A stretch of 64,000 nt of DNA, from contig OY979717.1 in the NCBI GenBank assembly GCA_963855995.1, forward strand, positions 39,082,380 through 39,146,379. The letters are read 5' to 3'. Positions 1 to 12,211 of the stretch are shown in pieces. Below the pieces are notes generated by a model, which was not told where the DNA came from, ran no database searches, and was given only the letters and a program-made list of their open reading frames with translations. The translations under genes and the position numbers were made by a program. Each line of letters opens with the position of its first letter. The first letter of the stretch is position 1. The stretch comes from Muricea muricata (lineage: Eukaryota > Cnidaria > Anthozoa > Malacalcyonacea > Plexauridae).

Positions 1-884
1 AGCTTCCCCACTGTCTCTAACGACTGTACACAATAGGAGAGCTTCTCGCTGAATTCATGCACCTTTCCAACATTTACATCAGGAATGTGAGGTAAATCCA
101 AAATTTGCTTCATGTACGCTTTTACAATTTCAGACTCTTTTCCATACTTTGACTGAAGGATGCTTTTCGTACGGTTGTAGCCCTCATTTGTGAAGGGCAG
201 AGCTTCGATAGTTGGTTTGACCTTTTTATCCAATAATTCTCTCAAGTACGAAAACTTTGTCACGTTTGATACACTTGACTTATCGATTGTTTCTCGAAAT
301 TGGTTCCAAAACCGCTGCCAATCTTCGTAGGTTCCGTTGAATTTGGTTATTACTAGCTTTGGTAGCTTCGCTTCGAGCCCGGAACTTGACATTGAACTTG
401 ATGTTTCTCCCCCGCTTTGCTGTTGTTCGGTTTCCTCAGACATTTTTTCCAACTGGGTCTTGTAATGTAGTTTAGTTTCGTATAATTCCTTTTCGAAATC
501 TAGTTGGTCTTTTCTACTTTTGGCTGTAGTATGTTCCTTGCTTTTAGTAATCCACTTTTGTAACATATCCAAGTTGATGTCAGCCTCGCCGATGGTATTT
601 TCTATCTTCTCTCCCCATGCCGCAATACCCTCAATCTCGTCGCCATTTGCGATTTTTAATCCCTCTAATGTTCGTTTTGAACTATCTGCAGCACTCACCA
701 GATCCTTTAAAGCATCACGATGTCTTTCTATGCGTTGTTCGTTGTTCGAAGAAAGAATTTTTTCGGTTTTCTCTCGAGTTATCGCGATATGTTTCAACTT
801 TGCATCGAGTGCTTGCTGTGCTTTGTTGAGTTCGGATGGTTTCGTAGCCATTTGAACAGCGAATTCTTGCTCTTGTTCGAGCAT
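1..884 (-). CDS. BEL/Pao gag (DUF1759-type), partial
   Basis: An open minus-strand frame runs from an ATG at 884 to the window edge (at least 294 codons, no stop), directly preceded by an in-frame TAA. The first half is rich in Glu, Lys and Gln and looks like a coiled coil. From about residue 175 it has the hallmarks of the DUF1759 gag domain of BEL/Pao LTR retrotransposons: a KLVITKFNGTYEDW-like start, a W-x-F-W-N-Q-F segment and a YGKESEIVKAY stretch. Gag packages the element RNA in the cytoplasm. It follows the LTR at 916-1163 at the expected distance. Protease, RT and integrase would lie beyond base 1, so whether the element is intact cannot be judged. Confidence 0.88.
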   Translation of the reverse strand, partial: MLEQEQEFAVQMATKPSELNKAQQALDAKLKHIAITREKTEKILSSNNEQRIERHRDALKDLVSAADSSKRTLEGLKIANGDEIEGIAAWGEKIENTIGEADINLDMLQKWITKSKEHTTAKSRKDQLDFEKELYETKLHYKTQLEKMSEETEQQQSGGETSSSMSSSGLEAKLPKLVITKFNGTYEDWQRFWNQFRETIDKSSVSNVTKFSYLRELLDKKVKPTIEALPFTNEGYNRTKSILQSKYGKESEIVKAYMKQILDLPHIPDVNVGKVHEFSEKLSYCVQSLETVGK

Positions 885-915
885 TTACACAATATCCCGT
901 GTCGGAGGTGCCACG

Positions 916-1163
916 TGTTGGAAACTACTGCCCGTCGCCCAGACAATAATTGAATCTGCACAGCAATTAATCTTTACAAATATATTTCTTTTGCCGTTCG
1001 CAAAAAATCTCTCACAACATCACAAAACTCACACTCACACTAAAAAAATAACCTATCCTTCTAAAAGCACATGTAAATAGTGTCTTCCTATTGGCTAATC
1101 AGAACAATAAATTAGCGTATCACTTCCGTTAGTTGGATTAGTATTGGGTTAGCATAAACAACA
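916..1163 (-). repeat. 5' LTR of the left-edge BEL element, with primer-binding site
   Basis: The 248-bp stretch begins TGTTG and ends CAACA, the short inverted ends expected of an LTR. On the minus strand it ends in CCAACA, and two bases later comes TGGCACCTCCGACACG (913 down to about 898). That string has the TGG start of a tRNA primer-binding site; the tRNA was not identified. The gag ATG follows at 884. The second LTR is outside the window, so the outer boundary at 1163 rests only on the terminal motif. Confidence 0.55.
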
Positions 1164-2626
1164 TGAAGTATTTGCATTACTTTAATATGTTAACTAGTTA
1201 GTAGTGTTGTTAAGCTTGGACAGTCTCCGACAAATGAACAATATGCTGGGAACAATATGCTGATATTAACAATATGTTGGGAAGAAACTATGTTTTATAA
1301 TGACCATGTTTTGTAGTGGTAGTGAATTCACTGTTCACCCATTGAGTTACATTGTGCCCTACTTTATTATTTTAGTCAGTCTAATGCCAGATTTCCAGAC
1401 AATATTATTCGTCAAGAGGACAGTGCTAGAGCTTAATGAGTTAACTGGCCTATCTGCTCAGGTGTGAATTTAACCCATTGAGTTGTACTACACCCTGATG
1501 TACCCTACTTTATTATTCTATTCTGTCTAACACCAGATGACACACTTGCACTTGGTAGGCTAAAGATAAAGAATTCTGCTGTAAAACTAGTACCCTCAAA
1601 ATGCAGGAAATACCATTTCATTGGGTCAGCATGCCCCTCAACCATCGCAAGTTTAGTTGCAAAACAAAAGAATAACTTTACAGAATGATAACTGCTTGCA
1701 AAATCATATCCCGTCCCCTGTTGGAAACCTGGTAATGCTGACATCCCTTGTCAGATATTTCCTGGCCCACCTCTAGAGCCCCCCCCCCCCCACACACTTT
1801 AGTATCCAAGTGTATACACCATAATTGAGCTGTTATCCAGGTTAACCGGAAGAATAACCTGGTTCTGTGTTGTGTTTTTAGACAGATTTTCATTGCCTAT
1901 AGTATGTCACGTGAGATTTCACCTCTGGAAATATACCCATATCTACATTATGTCAAGCTAAAAATGATAGTTAAAAGTGGAAAATATCGGAGAATTTGAA
2001 AACGCGTACAGCATTGGGAAAATCATTCCGAATATTGAGCTCTATTTAGTTGTGGCCTAGTCAAAAGCGTTATTCTTATAGCTAGTTTAGATGTTTAAAC
2101 TGTAGGCTTTATTTAATTATTTGTTAATAACACGCTTTGGCGACTGGCGAACTTTTGTACGTCATACAACGGCCTAAAGATTATAAAAAAGAATTTATTT
2201 TTTGGTCCGGAATTTGTAAGTAGTCTTTCTGGACTTTATGTGGTCAACTGAAATGGCCACTGAAAGATTTTTTCCATCATGTATATGCCTATGCCTATGG
2301 CCACTCGTTTATATATTCTATTCAAGGTACATACATAGACTATATATGCACGCACGATTAATTTTATTATATATTAGCCTCGGAAAGATGTTTTAGAAGC
2401 CTTACATTATTCTATAAGTACAATTTTGTACTCGTACGTAACTCTTTTAACTGTTTGTAATTTGACATTGCGTGAAAATGAAGTTGCTGTCGCGTCGGAT
2501 TGCGAAAAGGTCAGAAAGTTGAAAAAAACGCGTTTGTTTTTTTTAACACTCATTGTTCGTTCAGTGAATACAAAGTTATGTGTTCTGGCCATAGCAGGGC
2601 CAGTGTCAATATTTCTTTGCTGCGTT
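1164..2626. other. Gene-free stretch with dispersed repeat units
   Basis: No convincing coding region. Between about 1300 and 1560 there are two loose copies of a unit containing a minus-strand AGACAGAATAAAATAATAAAG-like string next to a 'cattgagtt' motif. Related units recur at 8920-9010 and 11480-11640. A run of C residues followed by CA repeats lies near 1780. The short frames here have no recognisable domain. Confidence 0.5.
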
Positions 2627-5600
2627 ATGGCAGAAAAAACTCCGCGGAAAAAAGTTACAGAGTATATTACATATGCTTGTCGTTGTTGCAATATAGATAC
2701 AAACGCACACGATATTCGTTTTCACTTGTTTGGAAAGAAGTCTTCCAACGAAGGTTTAGTTGATGCTATAAAGCAACTTTCTGGCATTGTAGTGTCTAAA
2801 GAGGACGAATTATCACAGTATATTTGCCGAATCTGCGCCCGGAATATTACAAACCTTCACAAAAAGGTTACAGAGTTTAAGAAAAAATGCGTCGAAACTG
2901 CCAAGAAACAAAGGGAGCAGTTTTGTTCGATACGCGAAAAGCGCGGAAGAAAGGACGATTATGGAGATGTTGAAAAATCACCTCTACCTGAGCAGCCAGC
3001 GAAAAGAGCATTTGTCGAAAGGCGTGTTGCTCAGTCTTTAGAAGAACGTTTTAAAAGCATCGCCCCTAAACCAGGACCACTGTCGTTACCGGCCCCTTTA
3101 CCAACAACAGTCTACGATCCGTTTGGTCAAGACGAAGTTCAAGTGCCACGTCCAAACGCACCACTAGAGCAACTACCTCTAGCTGAAGAGCTTGCAATCA
3201 TTTCTAAAAGTGGTCTACAAGGAATTAAGGTATGTTTGAAAATGTTCAACTTTGCATGAAACTTTGCCGCATATGCATGCTGTATGCTTTTATGAGCATA
3301 GTATATATAAAGTAACAAATTCAGATATTTTATTATAAGTAAATTGCATTTTTCTGGATGTAACAGGGTAAGGGAACGGTAACATTATCTTCATCCCAGA
3401 AACAAAAATTACTGGACGAAATTATCAAGGGCTTCTCGACCTATTTGGCAAAGGCAATTGTAGCCGTACCTCAAGTAAAGAATTGCGTGTTCGAACTGTT
3501 TTTGAAAAGCATTAACAAACAGTGTACAAAGCTTTGCGCAAGGTCTGAAGGAAACTCATCCGTGCTGTGTGTGACCCGAAAAGATCACAAAAGCATCAGC
3601 ACCTTTCACTGGATTGACATCTTGAAAGAAATGAAAGAGAGAGCGCCCGACGTACTTGATGTTTTGATAACAATTGCTGTCTCCAAGGTAAAAGAAGACG
3701 GCTCTCAACTTCCTCCGTTATGTGTGGCAATGGGAATTCTTATGAATACAAGATTTAAGGAATTGTCGTTGGTTCAAAAATTGACATCAGTTGTCCTCGG
3801 TGTAGGCGGAGCAACTCAGATGGTAAGATATACCTTGTACAAATGAGAAATTTACGACAGTAACAAACCATCTTACTTCGTATGCAGAAACGTCGATACC
3901 AGGAGGTTTTATAATCAGGAAAACAAGCATAAAAACAAGTAAAACTTCTCTCGTATCCACCCTAACGTATCGTATCAATTTCCCTCTGTCGGGGAATTCC
4001 TTAGTGCTACCACTGAAAAAACTGTATAGAGCATACAGAATAGAGCATATAGTATAGAAACAGTGGCAGACATATTTTATACGAATTTGCAATAATTAAA
4101 TATAAATTCGAAATATCACTATTGAATATTTTGTCCTCTTGCTTTACTTAAATATTAAGTTTCAAAATTGAACTTCTATTCGGAGTTTGTTTCATACTTT
4201 ATTTCACCTAATGCTATTGTAACGAATATTTAAATTTTAACGTTTATATATGGTTAAAAGGGTACTGGGACTATACATTTATGGGAAACTTTTATATTAT
4301 AGTCATTGTATTTTCAATTGATACTTTAGACGTTCCGAAGGTTGAATAAACTTGGAATATGCCAAACCAGACCAAGTTATCGCAATCTTATGGACGACGT
4401 GGGTGGTAGCTTGAAGCAAGATATAAGAGAGCTTTTGAAAACTGAAGGAAGACCTCGTATCGTGTTTGATAATTTCGATTTCAAGATCCTTGCCAACATC
4501 ATCCTCCCCAACCACCGTAACTCGGACATGCACTGGATAGCACATTTCCTAACCTTCGACCGAATACCTTCTGACCACCTTGACGACACCAAACCCTTGG
4601 TCTCCGATATGAAATTATTTGAAAACAAGGAATATCTGTTAGATGACCAAGAGATCGGTAAGATCAAGGCAGACTTCTCTATTTTGGTTTCGAGAGTCCT
4701 CGTGCAATTCTTTCCCTGTTTGAAAGATGTGAAGGATGAAGTCATTCAACATATTCCGCACAGGTATCCTGTTTATCTTCTTATTTGTCCTACTAAGTGA
4801 TATACAAAATAATTAGCATATACGCCGATTGTCAGTGACACTGGGTTTTGAAAAAATACTGTATGGATTATTGGATATATTGAATCGAGTTCGCAATACA
4901 AAAGATTGAGGTTGTGTTCCGTTCGACGAGGCAACAGTTCAATGGAAGTTGGTTTTGTTGCCAACTGAAAATATTTCCACTAAATAAAACGGTCATTTTT
5001 TATATAGCACCAAAGTAAATAAATCGACCACTTATATTTAATGAATGAATTGTTAAGTTAATTATAATTTATATACATACTCACAAACTTGCATGATTTA
5101 ATTTAATGTAACGTATTTGAATAAATGTATCGAACAGAAAAATCCACGGCTAGGTCGTGAAGTGGACCGTTTTATTGCACTGTCATGCAGTAATTCATTG
5201 TCAGGTTAATGAATTAAAGGATGTAAGATGTTATATAAATAGAAAACATAGTTCAATTAAATGGTTGCAATACAATAACTTTGACGATGACTTTGACAAT
5301 GACTTTGACAATGACTTTGAAACAAAGTCGAAAAATCACAGTTTCAATTGTTTGTCTTGTTTTTATTCATATCTTGAATTGCAATGTGACTTTATTTTTA
5401 GGAATTTGTTTCTTTTTAAATTTAATCCTTTTATGTGCATTTTCAGGTTCTCATATGAAATGTCAAAAAAGTCCGTGATAGTGGGCCTTCCTATAGTTCC
5501 GTACAACCAGAACAAGCAATCCGATGTTTGCAAATATCTGGAATACGTGCAGAACTTTTGCCATGATATTTTTAAGCCGGAAGAGGAAAGCCAATCAGAA

Positions 5601-8085
5601 TCCGCGCAAGAAGATCCTTTGATGAAACTTCAAAGGAAAGAAAAGGTACTTGAAGGACTCAATGTACCTCTGTGTGGCGACTTGCTTGGTCGCGAGAGAG
5701 TTTCTGGGGCAAAGAGGGCAAGGCTGGGTTGCGATCATCGTATCGAAAGATTCGACAACATCATTGAAAATGTGGCACAATGGCATACCAAGCAGTCATT
5801 CCTTGGGGTATGTTTATAGAGCTGCATATTTTTCCCAAGACTCTGAACAGTCGTGTTTTTAAATATATAAACAACAACAGTTTAAAAATGCTATATGGGC
5901 GACCAGGATTCATAATAAAGTTTCTGAAACCTCTGATCGTAAAATGAACGTTTCAGAAACTTGTAAACAACCGTTTAGCTTCCAAAATTCTTACTTTCCA
6001 AATATACGTGGTCTAAAATTTATTGTCTGACTATCCATTTTTAATTTCGAACGGTCATTGTGGGTAATGTCAATAATGCGAAAGCTGCGGACTGATAACG
6101 GTAAAACTACCTGAAAATACAAGGTTTTTTGCAGGTAGTTGTATCCCCATCAGTCCTTTGGCTTTCTCGAAAAATACAGTACATTAGCATTTATTTTACC
6201 CTAAGGGAACTCAAGAGGAAGTTTAAGCAAATCAAGGGAATTCTGTATGATGACACAACAAATCGTAGTTGAATTATCTCATTATAGAGGTTCTCATATC
6301 ACTTTATATATCCTTGAATGCATGAACGATTCCGTGCAATAGTAGTAGCTATCGCATATAATATTCTAATCATGTTCGCTAGTAAGTTGTCAACCGATTG
6401 TATTTTGTTACACATAGGATTTAAAAGACATTATTCGTTGTCATAGTTGCATGTATTATAAAATGTATCTCTTCTTTTGCAGTATATATGGGAGCAATTA
6501 TTCCGTGCCAACGCGGTTTCAGGAAGAGAACAAGGCACGTTATATAATTTGCGACAACAATTCCGTCTCACCAACGTATACACGAAGGTGAAAAAGAATT
6601 ACAAAAGTGCTGAACATCTTATGTTGTCCGCCACGAAGGCATATCTGTGCAAAGCCTTTATGACATGGGCGGGGTTGGAGAAACTTGATGGAACACCAAC
6701 AAAAATATGCGTTCCTTCTAGCGACAACTCGGAAGAGGAAAAGAAATCCTTCTTTAATGCCACGATTGGTAAATTCGTAGAACAGTACGTTCTAACAGAG
6801 TTTGATGTCGAGAAGAAACAAAGAGAAGAAGTGGAAAAAAGAAGAAATGAATCCGGAAAAGAAACCACATCACTTCAAGAACTGACAAACGGCAAGTGTA
6901 GAAAGTGTAAATTATTATGGCGTATAAACATGTAACGGTAACATGTAATGTTAGAAAAGATAAAAGCAACTGGAACGAGAATAGTTAGCACAGCACACCA
7001 TAGCATAGCTTATTGATTTTGCATTCAACTATTCATGCATTTATTTTATCTTACGAATAGGTCAAACTGTTATGATGGTTCATCGGGTCGGACAGCAGAT
7101 GCTTATACTGGGCACTGGAACTATAGACGATCCAGTAATAGCGCCAGATTCGAGCCATGTTCAATTAAGAGTAGCATCCATGAGCAATATCGCATCATCA
7201 GTAGCAAGCACAGGACAACTTGTCAGGTGGCCTCGAATCAATTTGGCAGTTGTGCAACATTCTCCCGATCTAAGTACCGTCAGTCAAAGCGAAGAAAACC
7301 ATGACTCACACGATCAGGACGGTGTGATGAACTACGCTCTCCAAGTTATTCAGTTAGGCGTGCTCCTCATGCAGCTGAATGACACAGAAAAAGAAGGCGA
7401 TGGAGAACGGTGTTTGATCAATTGGAAGCTGCTGATGCTTTATTTCAGAGCACGGAAACGAGGGATGAAATATGCGTTTGAAGCAATGCGTCTCATCACA
7501 TTCACGAAAGCACTCCTTACCGAGAGGCAGGCTCATAGAGTTATACACGGACAGTTTGTGAATACTAAAGGCGGGGTTGGAAATAATTTACCAAACGACC
7601 TTAAGATGGAAACGATGGTGAAAGATCATAAAAAAGTCTTAAGAGGATTATGTGGCAACAAAACACTTAAGGCAATTCAGAGGGCAACTAGTGCATCACA
7701 TGGCTTGAAGACCATAATGAAAGCAGTCGACCGCAAAAGTAACGTACCACCAGAATCCACACAACACACGCACGCAAGCACAGAAGAGTTGGTGAAAGAC
7801 ATGGTGAAAGTCATACGAAAAGTGAATCCTTTTGACTGTCGTCCGGGAAGAGAATTTGTATCGTTTACAAATATACCGAAGAGCCTATTAACCAATTTAG
7901 ACGTCACGGCATTACACAAATGGCTCTCATCAAACAAAATGAGACTGGCTGATGATGCATTCGCCATGTTAGATAATGAGGCAGATGAAATACATGATGA
8001 CGATCTTGACGACGATGAAAACACGACGGACTCAGAAGTAGAAGAAGAAGCTACATATAGAGTAGAGACAACTCATTTATCCTAA
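2627..8085 (+). CDS. ZAD-like zinc finger / DUF6589-like protein, six exons
   Basis: Six exons join into a 1095-codon protein plus stop: 2627-3229, 3367-3822, 4330-4763, 5447-5807, 6483-6891 and 7061-8085. Every junction keeps frame, and the total of 3288 nt is divisible by three. Five introns are GT-AG or GC-AG; the last starts GCAAGT. The ATG at 2627 has G at +4; the frame is open upstream but lacks a better start. Residues about 15-85 hold CRCC and CRIC about 45 residues apart, as in ZAD zinc fingers. Exon 3 has IVFDNFDF and MHWIAHFLTFDR. Exon 6 has EKEGDGERC, YAFEAMRL and QFVNTKGGVGNNLP, which I recognise as the DUF6589-type region, followed by an acidic tail. Function is unknown; the DN and H motifs hint at an RNase H-like, transposase-derived fold (inference). 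A broken relative lies at 40466-43497. Confidence 0.82.
6078..6170. repeat. Imperfect hairpin inside intron 4
   Basis: Bases 6079-6113 and 6131-6169 are imperfect inverted copies (shared cores include GGACTGAT/ATCAGTCC and ACTACCTG/CAGGTAGT) separated by about 17 bases. The whole 93-nt unit lies in the intron between exons 4 and 5 of the DUF6589-like gene. It could be a small MITE remnant or a structured RNA. Nothing else in the intron is recognisable. Confidence 0.6.
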
Positions 8086-8336
8086 AAAACAAATGATAGA
8101 TTGGTAGGTTTTATTCCATGAATAGTAACTTTATTTTGTAAAAAAGGCTTAACATTAGATATATCATAGGCATATTTAAGTCCTATTTCTTTTATGGCCC
8201 ATCCATTGGCAAAAGAGACCCTGTCGTTACAATATACTTAGAATGAAAAGATCTTAAGCTCGTTTTCTATTTTAAAAGTGTCACACCAAAACGAAACAAA
8301 TTTCATAGTTTCCTGATATTCATATACCAGCGAAGA

Positions 8337-8608
8337 CTACGAGCGGTCCCTCCCTAGAAGGTAATAGGATCTGCAGACAACACATCAAGAAACTAAATAC
8401 GCGTTGATCCACACAATGCAAATTCCGATTGGTTGATATAGTTGATTGAGAGATTAAACAATACGATACGCGTTATAAATAGTTACTTGTTCACAAAGCC
8501 AAAATAATTATATTGGAGCTAAGGGACGGTGCAAAAAGTTGGCATACTTCGTTTCTTGATGTGTTGTCAGCAGTCCATGCTTCCACTCTAAGAAGGGACC
8601 GCTCGCAG
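8337..8608. mobile_element. Foldback (MITE-like) element
   Basis: The arms 8337-8394 and 8551-8608 are inverted copies about 58 bp long. They share the end CKRCGAGCGGTCCCT and an inner perfect stretch GACAACACATCAAGAAAC. The 155-bp centre contains TATAAAT but no open frame of note. No target duplication could be identified. The 79-codon frame at 8513-8752 runs through the right arm and is not a gene. Confidence 0.75.
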
Positions 8609-9324
8609 TTTATTACCAGTGTCACAGTGGATACCGTTCCGCTGAAAGAATGGCCCCAGAACTCCACCCCTATCGCGGATCATGCCCTGCCCTCCTGTAT
8701 TCTGTCCTCTTCGAAGCTATTCAAGTTTTTCGTAACATTGTGTTTTTTTTAACTTGGAAACTTGAAATGCAAAATGTTTACAAATGAGGCTTTTTAATTT
8801 ACCATCACTGAAAAAAAAGCCAAAGGAATTTCTTGGAAGTATAATTAGGCGAAACAAAACTTCTTTAGAAAAAAATTTGTACAGTTGCATATATTCAGTG
8901 TGTAACCTTTTGAGTGGCAGAACTTTCCTTCTGACAAGTAAAATAATCTGGCATTAAACAGAGTAAAATAATCTAGCAATATACAGAGTAAAATAATAAA
9001 TAGGGCACACCAAGGTGCATTGCCACACAAAAGGTTAATTACAAATTGTATCTATGGTTGTTTACAGGGGGCAACACTATCTGCTGTGACACTTGCTGGC
9101 AATGCTTGAATGTACATTCTGAGCATATATTGTAAACATGTCGTAGTTAAAGTATTGTGTACATTGTCAACAGTTGTACTTTAAAACTGCCTTTTATTTT
9201 AACATTAGTCAATTTGTGTAATACTGTATTAGCGGCACTGCCACAAAAACCTGCTACATTGCTGTGCAATACAATAGTAGAAAAAAGGTTAAAGTTCAAC
9301 AATTAAAAATAGAACTGTTGAGAG
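8609..9324. other. Gene-free stretch with dispersed repeat units
   Basis: No coding signal. Around 8935-9010 there are three tandem-like repeats of an ACAGAGTAAAATAAT motif followed by a 'gggcacacc' string, the same family as at 1300-1560 and 11480-11640. Confidence 0.45.
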
Positions 9325-12211
9325 TCATCGTATGTCTTCAAGTATTTTAAAAATTGAAATGGCATGAGCTGTGCTAAATAAAGGCAATTTGGTGTATATA
9401 TCATCTACTGACTTATACTCATTAGCATTCTCAACAACTTCCTCAAGAACATCCATACTAAAACCTGTGCAAAGACTTACACTTCCAACACAGGTTCTTC
9501 CTGATCCATGCAAGGTCTGCCTAAAAGCAACAAGCCTTTCTCTTAATAATGTTTTTTTCTCTGTACTTAGCTGGGGAGTGACTTGCCCCAATTCAGAAGA
9601 AGATGCATCTTCTCCCTGGTTGCCAGAGCAGGACACTTGTTCCAACATTTCAGATGTTGCATGTACCACACATTCATCACATTCACATGTTTTGGCATGA
9701 AAGTCACAGCAAGTATGTTCTGGCACATAATCTGATCTTGGCACAGTGTGTCCAAAATAGGATAGCAGTTTCTCTCGTTTGCAAACACTGGCAGATAAAT
9801 AGTCGACCATATCCTTGGATACATTACGTCTTGGTGAAATGTCATAGTTATTGTAATAGATGACAGATGATGCCTGTAGCCCATCTCGACCACAGCGACC
9901 TGCCTCTTGGAAAAATTCCTCTATAGTATGTGGAGCCCCAATGTGGATGACACGTCTGATGTTCTGTATATCAATCCCAATACCAAATGCTACTGTTACA
10001 AACAGAATTCTAAGTTTGGATGTCCCAGAAACAAGTTCAGTCACAATACGTTCTCGCTCATGTTCAGGATACTCTGCATGGAACTGGGAAAACATCCTGT
10101 TTGCTGCATTTGGACATGACCCAAGTGGCTCATACTGTAATGGTCCCAAAATTTTTCTAGCTGTCAGATAACATTCTGAAATTGTAGCCAAGTTGCCATA
10201 TACCACTGTCAGAGGAAAGTTTAGCCTCTTTTCCTTCAATTCATTAATCAGTGGTTCTAAAATGATTTGCAATTTACCTTCACCTTTATCAGAACGTTTC
10301 CTTGTCTCAAAGAAGATATTTGGTCTGTCTGGATTTGACTCAATAATCACATGATTGTGCATTCCAAGGCTTGATGCAATTTCTTTCTTCCTCTGAGGTG
10401 TTGCTGTAGCTGTCAATGCCAAGATTGGAACACCTGGAAACAAACTTCCCAACATACCAATCTTTCCATAGCAAGGCCTGAAATTCTTCCTAAAGTGGCA
10501 ATACAATGTTTATAATAACAAACTTCAGCCAAAAATTTAGTGAGATAGCCAGGATTGCCATTCAAGGGGGGCTGAAAAAATTCCAGGAAGTCAGGTAATT
10601 TTATAAAATACAAAGTAAAACATATTCTGAAGAAATACATCTTGTGAACTCAATACTCGAGTTAAAAACAAGAAACGGTTGAGACTGTAATATTTCGGTT
10701 TTCGGTTTTATTTCAAAACCATCATCAGACAGAAACATGCTTTTTTTGTTTTCAAGAACTCAAGATTGTAGCAACTGAGAAAGCCTGAGCATTGATATCC
10801 ATAATTTGCTTTTATATTTGTTATAATGGACTTAACTATATGAAATGAACAACTTTAATAAAAATTAATAGTTAATATAGCATTGTGAATTGTCAATAAT
10901 CTATATCAAAACACTGTAAAATCCAAAAATAACGAAAGTGGGAGGATAACAATTTTGGATAGGACTATAGTCCGGACTATAGCTCTGATAGATCTGATAC
11001 TCAGGTTTATTTAATACTGATTACATGTAGTCATGTAATATTGCCATTTTGACTTGCAGGTGGCTTGGAGCAATATGCAACCATCAAGGGAAAACACAAT
11101 ATTATTATTTAACATTAACATGCTCATCTCAATTGCAACTTTGCCATTGACACAATTTCCTACAACAGTTGCAAATTGCTCGCTGTAATATTGCATGATA
11201 ATCTTGCAATCTTGCTCTCAAACAGACACCAGTTTGTTTTTCAATGTAATGCAAACATTTAGGTTAATGATTGCACTGGTTTCCTTAGTTCCTTTTGGAG
11301 TTTTGGGATAGGCTGTAACTTGTAAGCACAAGTATTTTCTTTAAAAACCATTTGATGTAAAAAACCTTTAATCAAAATGAGGGGGTTAAGTGACATTCTA
11401 GTGGGGTTAAACACTTTCTAAGGGGGGGTTAACGAAAATTCAGGGGGGTTTAACCCCTCCCCAGAAAATACACCCTTGAACTTGACTCATTGAGTTACAT
11501 GCAAAAGATGAGAAAAATCATCTGGCATCAAACAGAATAAGACAATATGGCACATTGATGCGGGCCCTACTATAATATTTTACTCTGTCTAACACCAGAC
11601 GGTTTTACATGTCGGAGGGAGAGTACTGCAATTCAATGGGTAAAAGAAATATTAAACATTTTATACAAACGAACAAAATATCCCACTCACCATTCAGTAA
11701 CAAGATGGGCTTCGTCTATAACAATCGCTTTTAAATTGTCTTTGTATTTCTTAGATTTTAATAAATGCTGAAAAACTTTCTTGTCCTCCAATAACGCTTC
11801 TGCATGCGCAAATATTATTTTGCTGGAATTGTTGTCCATATACAGTGGTTCGTCCTTCGATTCATCAACATGAACAGCTTTCATAATTGAAACATTCACA
11901 TGGTCCTTTAGTTTAGTGATTTGGTCAATCATTAAAGCATTTAATAGTGAAATGACCAGAACAAAACTTGAGGATGAAGATAAATCATTGTCTTCACAAT
12001 GTGGGTAAAAGTCAAACATGAACGGTAGAAGCTGGTATATTAACGACTTTCCATACCCTGTAGGAAGAACACAGATAGTGTCATTCTTATCTTTCACAAC
12101 AGACCATAACGCTTCATATTGTTTCTCTTTAATTCCTATTCCAGCTTTGTTGATCTTGTGAAGTGATTTAGACAGCGCGACTCGAAACAGGTCATCCACA
12201 CACGAAGCCAT
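9325..12211 (-). CDS. RecQ-like DEAH-box DNA helicase, two exons
   Basis: Exon 1 is 12211-11691 and exon 2 is 10489-9325. The GT-AG intron of 1201 bp splits a Trp codon, and the joined frame gives 561 codons plus stop with no break. Motifs in order: Walker A LPTGYGKSLIYQ (about residue 50), DEAH box VIDEAHLVTEW, FRPCYGKIG, LTATAT, then FGIGID and QEAGRCGRDG (motif VI). A Cys-rich stretch (CCDFHAKTCECDEC) stands where RecQ proteins bind zinc. There is no HRDC domain. RecQ enzymes unwind DNA 3'-5' using ATP in the nucleus. The short form, and a decayed relative at 26388-27759, suggest a multicopy, possibly element-borne family rather than the conserved host BLM, WRN or RECQL genes. That reading is inference. 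Confidence 0.85.
10700..10728 (-). ncRNA. Hammerhead-like core motif in RecQ intron
   Basis: On the minus strand the order is CTGATGA, a 6-bp stem GGTTTT/AAAACC with a 5-base loop, then GAAA: the conserved core and stem II of a hammerhead ribozyme. Stems I and III and the cleavage site were not demonstrated. The bases flanking the core appear to pair with each other instead, which is not the standard layout. Treat as a motif only. Confidence 0.3.
11360..11640. repeat. G-rich tract and dispersed repeat in RecQ intron
   Basis: Four G runs of 4 to 7 bases, three of them followed by TTAA, lie between 11379 and 11448 on the plus strand. The dispersed unit with 'catctggcatcaaacagaataa' and 'actctgtctaacaccagac' follows at 11515-11610. 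No coding potential. Confidence 0.4.

Noticed and set aside
520-855. Plus-strand frames of 70-111 codons
   Set aside because: They lie antisense to the BEL gag frame, have no domain, and arise from its composition.
1770-1800. C-run followed by CA repeats as a regulatory element
   Set aside because: Simple low-complexity sequence without further support.
8513-8752. 79-codon plus-strand frame
   Set aside because: Half of it is the right arm of a foldback element; no start context or homology.
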